Source: Methanoregula sp. UBA276
GTDB taxonomy: Archaea; Halobacteriota; Methanomicrobia; Methanomicrobiales; Methanospirillaceae
Length of the DNA: 7,661 bases
Direction: 5' to 3'
Assembly: GCA_002508495.1 (NCBI GenBank)
Contig: DANA01000134.1
Location: 19,286-26,946 of the forward strand
The notes below the pieces were generated by a model. That model saw only the letters and a program-made list of their open reading frames with translations. It did no database searches and had not been told where the DNA came from. The position numbers and the translations under genes were made by a program. This document shows, in pieces, positions 5,844 to 7,661 of this stretch. Position 1 is the stretch's first letter. Every line of letters begins with the position of its first letter.

Positions 5844-6275
5844 TTACACGGTTCTTTTCAGGATATCAAGGGTAAGCATCGTTGGTTCGGTGTCGTCAAG
5901 GTACATGAGTTCGATCTCATCCTCTGACACCAGCGTCCCGTCCCCATACCCGCTGGTGTGTTCAACGATCCTGAAGGTCTTTTTATCCCGGTTGATGACC
6001 CCGAAAAAATTTTCGATCCGTGTTGAGCCGGATTGTAAGGGGAAGATCATGTACCCGGTAAACAGGCGATCCTGTTGTTCGGTGATAATGAGCGTCATGC
6101 TGACATCGCCCGAATCGCGGAACCCCACCCCCTCGATGTACCCTTTCACGGGCCCCGACCAGTTTCCTACAAGACTCGGCGTCTCCTTCGATACTTGCGG
6201 TGCGGTATCAACGGTGCTGCACCCTGCACAGAGAGCGATTGCGCATAAACACGCCAAACAAAACATCCCTTTCAT
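5844..6275 (-). CDS. Small predicted lipoprotein, beta-rich, unknown function
   Basis: This 143-aa protein starts MKGMFCLACL, a short hydrophobic signal with a lipobox-like LCAGC, placing the lipid-modified Cys at C19. The -3 position is Cys rather than the usual Leu, and the signal contains four further Cys (C6, C9, C11, C16), which is odd. The mature part (from about 34) looks strand-rich: GNWSGPVKGYIEG, SMTLIITEQ, FTGYMIFPL, FFGVINRDKKTF, then GTLVSEDEIELMYL and a final LDILKR. This resembles the small lipocalin-like 'GNWSG' secreted proteins of methanogens, but I cannot name a family. Start choice: GAGGT lies 5 nt before the ATG at 6275 and a TATA-like box at 6314-6322. The frame runs further upstream only antisense to the amidotransferase gene. 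It probably sits on the outer face of the membrane; the ligand is unknown. Confidence 0.82.
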   Translation of the reverse strand: MKGMFCLACLCAIALCAGCSTVDTAPQVSKETPSLVGNWSGPVKGYIEGVGFRDSGDVSMTLIITEQQDRLFTGYMIFPLQSGSTRIENFFGVINRDKKTFRIVEHTSGYGDGTLVSEDEIELMYLDDTEPTMLTLDILKRTV

Positions 6276-6280
6276 CGTAA

Positions 6281-6285
6281 ACCTC
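6281..6285 (-). promoter_or_regulatory. Shine-Dalgarno site of the lipoprotein
   Basis: GAGGT on the minus strand ends 5 nt before the ATG at 6275. It selects this start over the ATG three codons further in (6266) and over the longer frame. Confidence 0.55.
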
Positions 6286-6313
6286 GTGTGCCGAAAGAGG
6301 AGATGGTCCCCGG

Positions 6314-6322
6314 TACTATAAG
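6314..6322 (-). promoter_or_regulatory. TATA-like box of the lipoprotein gene
   Basis: CTTATAGTA on the minus strand would place transcription start near 6293, giving a leader of about 18 nt that contains the Shine-Dalgarno sequence. It lies in the 111-bp divergent region shared with the amidotransferase gene. Confidence 0.4.
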
Positions 6323-6357
6323 ATGCCTGACAAAAAAAATCAAGTCCTGTTGTAATC

Positions 6358-6364
6358 CTTATGA
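6358..6364 (+). promoter_or_regulatory. TATA-like box of the amidotransferase gene
   Basis: CTTATGA is centred about 26 nt before the ATG at 6387, the distance expected between an archaeal TATA box and its start site. No Shine-Dalgarno sequence precedes the ATG. Together this suggests a leaderless or nearly leaderless transcript. The box is a weak consensus match. Confidence 0.35.
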
Positions 6365-6386
6365 CTGACCCGCACACAATACTGGT

Positions 6387-7049
6387 ATGGTCTCCCGCGT
6401 TGTTGCATTCCGGCATGAGCCGGACGAACCGCTCGGGTATCTGGAATCGATCCTTGCCGAACATTCGATCCCGTTCGAGTACATCGATCTCTTTGACACC
6501 AATGAAATTCCCCGCATCGTTCCTGCCACCCACCTGATCTTTCTTGGCGGGAAGATGAGCGTCAATGATGAAGAGGAATTTCCGTACCTTTGTTCTGAAA
6601 AAGAACTCATCCGCCGCTCGCAGAAGACCAGCCAGAAAGTCCTTGGGATCTGTCTTGGGGCACAGCTCATTGCGTCTGCCTATGGCGCAAAGGTATTCCG
6701 GTACGTAAACGAGACCGGGTGGCACATGCTTCACCGGACGGACGATGCAACGGGAATATTTGCGCAGTTTCCCGACCGCTTCCCGGTTTTCCAGATCCAC
6801 AACGACACGTTTGCGATCCCGTACGGCGGCCGGCTGCTCGCCTATGGGACCGCTGTGAGAAACCAGGCATTCTCCTGTAAAAATGCACTCGGGCTCCAGT
6901 TCCACCTGGAGATGACCAGTGAGATTATCCACGACTGGTCGGGATCTCTAAGCCGGCACCAGCAGGCAACAATTGCACGGGACACGCCCCGGTTCATCCA
7001 CGAGAGCAACCGGCTCTGCCGGCTGGTCATGGAAGATTTCATCCGGTAA
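6387..7049 (+). CDS. Class I glutamine amidotransferase, substrate unknown
   Basis: This 220-aa stand-alone class I glutamine amidotransferase domain is of the GMP-synthase-like (COG0518) type. Such domains hydrolyse glutamine and deliver ammonia to a partner reaction, or act as gamma-glutamyl hydrolases. The nucleophile elbow is GICLGAQ (87-93) with C89. The catalytic His and Glu are H173 and E175 in LQFHLE (170-175), so the triad is complete. Further family features are IFLGGKMSV (51-59), QIHNDTF (136-142, the substrate-side loop) and a C-terminal helical tail (LCRLVMEDFI). No synthase domain is fused, and no GMP-, CTP- or carbamoyl-phosphate-synthase partner lies in the window. The acceptor therefore stays unknown. 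It is transcribed divergently from the lipoprotein gene and ends before a T7 run. Confidence 0.92.
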   Translation: MVSRVVAFRHEPDEPLGYLESILAEHSIPFEYIDLFDTNEIPRIVPATHLIFLGGKMSVNDEEEFPYLCSEKELIRRSQKTSQKVLGICLGAQLIASAYGAKVFRYVNETGWHMLHRTDDATGIFAQFPDRFPVFQIHNDTFAIPYGGRLLAYGTAVRNQAFSCKNALGLQFHLEMTSEIIHDWSGSLSRHQQATIARDTPRFIHESNRLCRLVMEDFIR

Positions 7050-7065
7050 ATTTTCGAAATGTCCG

Positions 7066-7072
7066 TTTTTTT
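7066..7072 (+). terminator. Oligo-T terminator of the amidotransferase gene
   Basis: A T7 run lies 17 nt after the stop codon. It is part of a small inverted repeat, CCGTTT (7063-7068) with AAACGG (7080-7085). Confidence 0.6.
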
Positions 7073-7218
7073 CCGGTTGAAACGGTCATGAACGGAAGAT
7101 CCTCCCCGGTGCCGGAAAAACACCTGCGTGCTGGCAAAGATTTGAGGATTCCCTGCATCAGAGCCCTTCGCGGGGCACGGCAGGATAATTACCGGTTTTG
7201 GGAAAAAGATCATGAGAG

Positions 7219-7250
7219 CCGCCGCGAAAGCGCCCCCGCGGGGGCGGCGG
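7219..7250. repeat. GC-rich hairpin with nested palindrome
   Basis: CCGCCGC (7219-7225) pairs with GCGGCGG (7244-7250). Alternatively, the perfect 16-nt palindrome CGCCCCCGCGGGGGCG (7231-7246) can form on its own. A GGTACC-containing flank follows at 7253-7258, as GGTACC also does after the hairpin at 138-172. It resembles the GC-rich elements at the left end. Confidence 0.55.
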
Positions 7251-7416
7251 AAGGTACCGCAATAACCATGCACACGTTCCGGAAATGGTTTTCGTTTTTT
7301 TCATGGGAAACAATCATGAACGTTTTCGTTTTGACCCAAATGATGAAAACGCCGGCATGCTGAATATGGGTAAAATGGCTGGCGCAAGGGGGGCGAATGA
7401 TACTCATTGTGTGAAA

Positions 7417-7661
7417 TCAGGGGCCCGCCCGGCTTACCAGCACTTTATCGATGCGGTTGCCGTCCATGTCCACCACCTCGTATCGCAGCCCGCCATTCTC
7501 TGCATACTCCCCGGTTTTGGGGATCCGTTCGAACAGGTAGAGGACAAGACCGGCAATGGTCCGGAACTGCCCCATCTCTTCACCGGGAAAGGACAGTACC
7601 GGTAAATATTTTTTCAGTTCATCCAGGGATGTATCCCCGCTGATGAGCCATGAACCGTCCT
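7417..7661 (-). CDS. CorC/HlyC-type protein, C-terminal fragment (partial)
   Basis: The minus strand reads from the window edge to a TGA at 7419-7417, giving 80 residues with no start inside the window. They match the C-terminal CorC_HlyC transporter-associated domain: DGSWLISGDTSLDEL at the start, GLVLYLFERIPKTGE in the middle, and YEVVDMDGNRIDKVLV at the end. In full-length proteins this domain follows a DUF21 membrane domain and a CBS-domain pair (UPF0053, hemolysin C/CorC family). These are linked to Mg or Co efflux or divalent-cation homeostasis. Only the last domain is visible, so the membrane and CBS parts are inferred. The gene is convergent with the amidotransferase gene. No clear oligo-T run follows it on the minus strand. 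Confidence 0.88.
   Translation of the reverse strand, partial: DGSWLISGDTSLDELKKYLPVLSFPGEEMGQFRTIAGLVLYLFERIPKTGEYAENGGLRYEVVDMDGNRIDKVLVSRAGP

Larger units (their letters stand above)
7050..7416. other. Gene-free region with hairpins and repeat words
   Basis: No convincing gene is seen in these 367 bp between two convergent genes. Open frames here have no Shine-Dalgarno sequence, poor composition, and run across hairpins. Contents: the T7 terminator; a GC-rich hairpin at 7219-7250; a second inverted repeat CGTTTTC (7321-7327)/GAAAACG (7345-7351); and the words GGCTGGCGCAAGGGGGG (about 7378-7394) and ATTGTGTGAAA (7406-7416). Both words also occur in the 1-190 region, the first without one A. 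Confidence 0.55.

Noticed and set aside
5464..6321. 285-aa plus-strand frame
   Set aside because: It is antisense to both the 89-aa gene and the lipoprotein gene, is Ser/Arg-rich, and has no family signature.
6361..6386. ATG at 6361 as an alternative amidotransferase start
   Set aside because: It is out of frame with the amidotransferase by 26 nt and overlaps the proposed TATA box.
6276..6932. Upstream extension of the lipoprotein frame (to 362 aa)
   Set aside because: The extra part is antisense to the amidotransferase, and the Shine-Dalgarno sequence plus signal peptide set the start at 6275.
7088..7363. 91-aa plus-strand frame in the right intergenic region
   Set aside because: It has no Shine-Dalgarno sequence, follows the T7 terminator directly, reads through the GC hairpin and has a biased composition. 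A real short gene cannot be fully excluded.
1..7661. Mobile element, phage, toxin-antitoxin or defence system
   Set aside because: No transposase, integrase, nuclease or toxin-like protein was found; the genes are signalling, housekeeping or small unknowns.

Overview
The window looks like an ordinary chromosomal stretch from a methanogenic archaeon. Methanomicrobiales, Methanoregula-like, is my best guess from protein style and the moderately high GC; no rRNA marker is present to prove it. The archaeal evidence is a geranylgeranylglyceryl phosphate synthase of the ether-lipid pathway, a methanogen-type CHASE4/HAMP/PAS histidine kinase paired with a receiver-only response regulator, TATA-like boxes about 26-36 nt before several starts, and oligo-T terminators.

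Layout: 1-309 is non-coding, with GC-rich hairpin/repeat DNA and an oligo-T terminator. 310-3570 (minus) is a two-component pair: a 942-aa membrane sensor kinase read first, then a 122-aa receiver-only regulator. 3571-3809 is a divergent promoter region. 3810-5280 (plus) is a two-gene operon for GGGP synthase and a TrmJ-type SPOUT tRNA methyltransferase. 5281-5444 is a convergent terminator region with a symmetric inverted repeat. 5445-5714 (minus) is an unrecognised 89-aa protein. 5844-6275 (minus) is a small predicted lipoprotein. 6387-7049 (plus), divergent from the lipoprotein, is a class I glutamine amidotransferase of unknown substrate. 7050-7416 is non-coding with hairpins and repeat words shared with 1-190. 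7417-7661 (minus) is the C-terminal end of a CorC/HlyC-type protein that runs off the window.

Functionally, the kinase and regulator should form one signalling pathway, from an extracellular CHASE4 sensor plus three cytoplasmic PAS domains to a regulator without a DNA-binding domain, so its output must be by protein contact or phosphotransfer. The lipid and tRNA enzymes are housekeeping. I see no CRISPR array, transposase, phage gene, tRNA or defence island. The points most worth a second look are the Cys-motif PAS domain, the repeat words shared by the two end regions, the mixture of Shine-Dalgarno and apparently leaderless starts, and the small unknown proteins.
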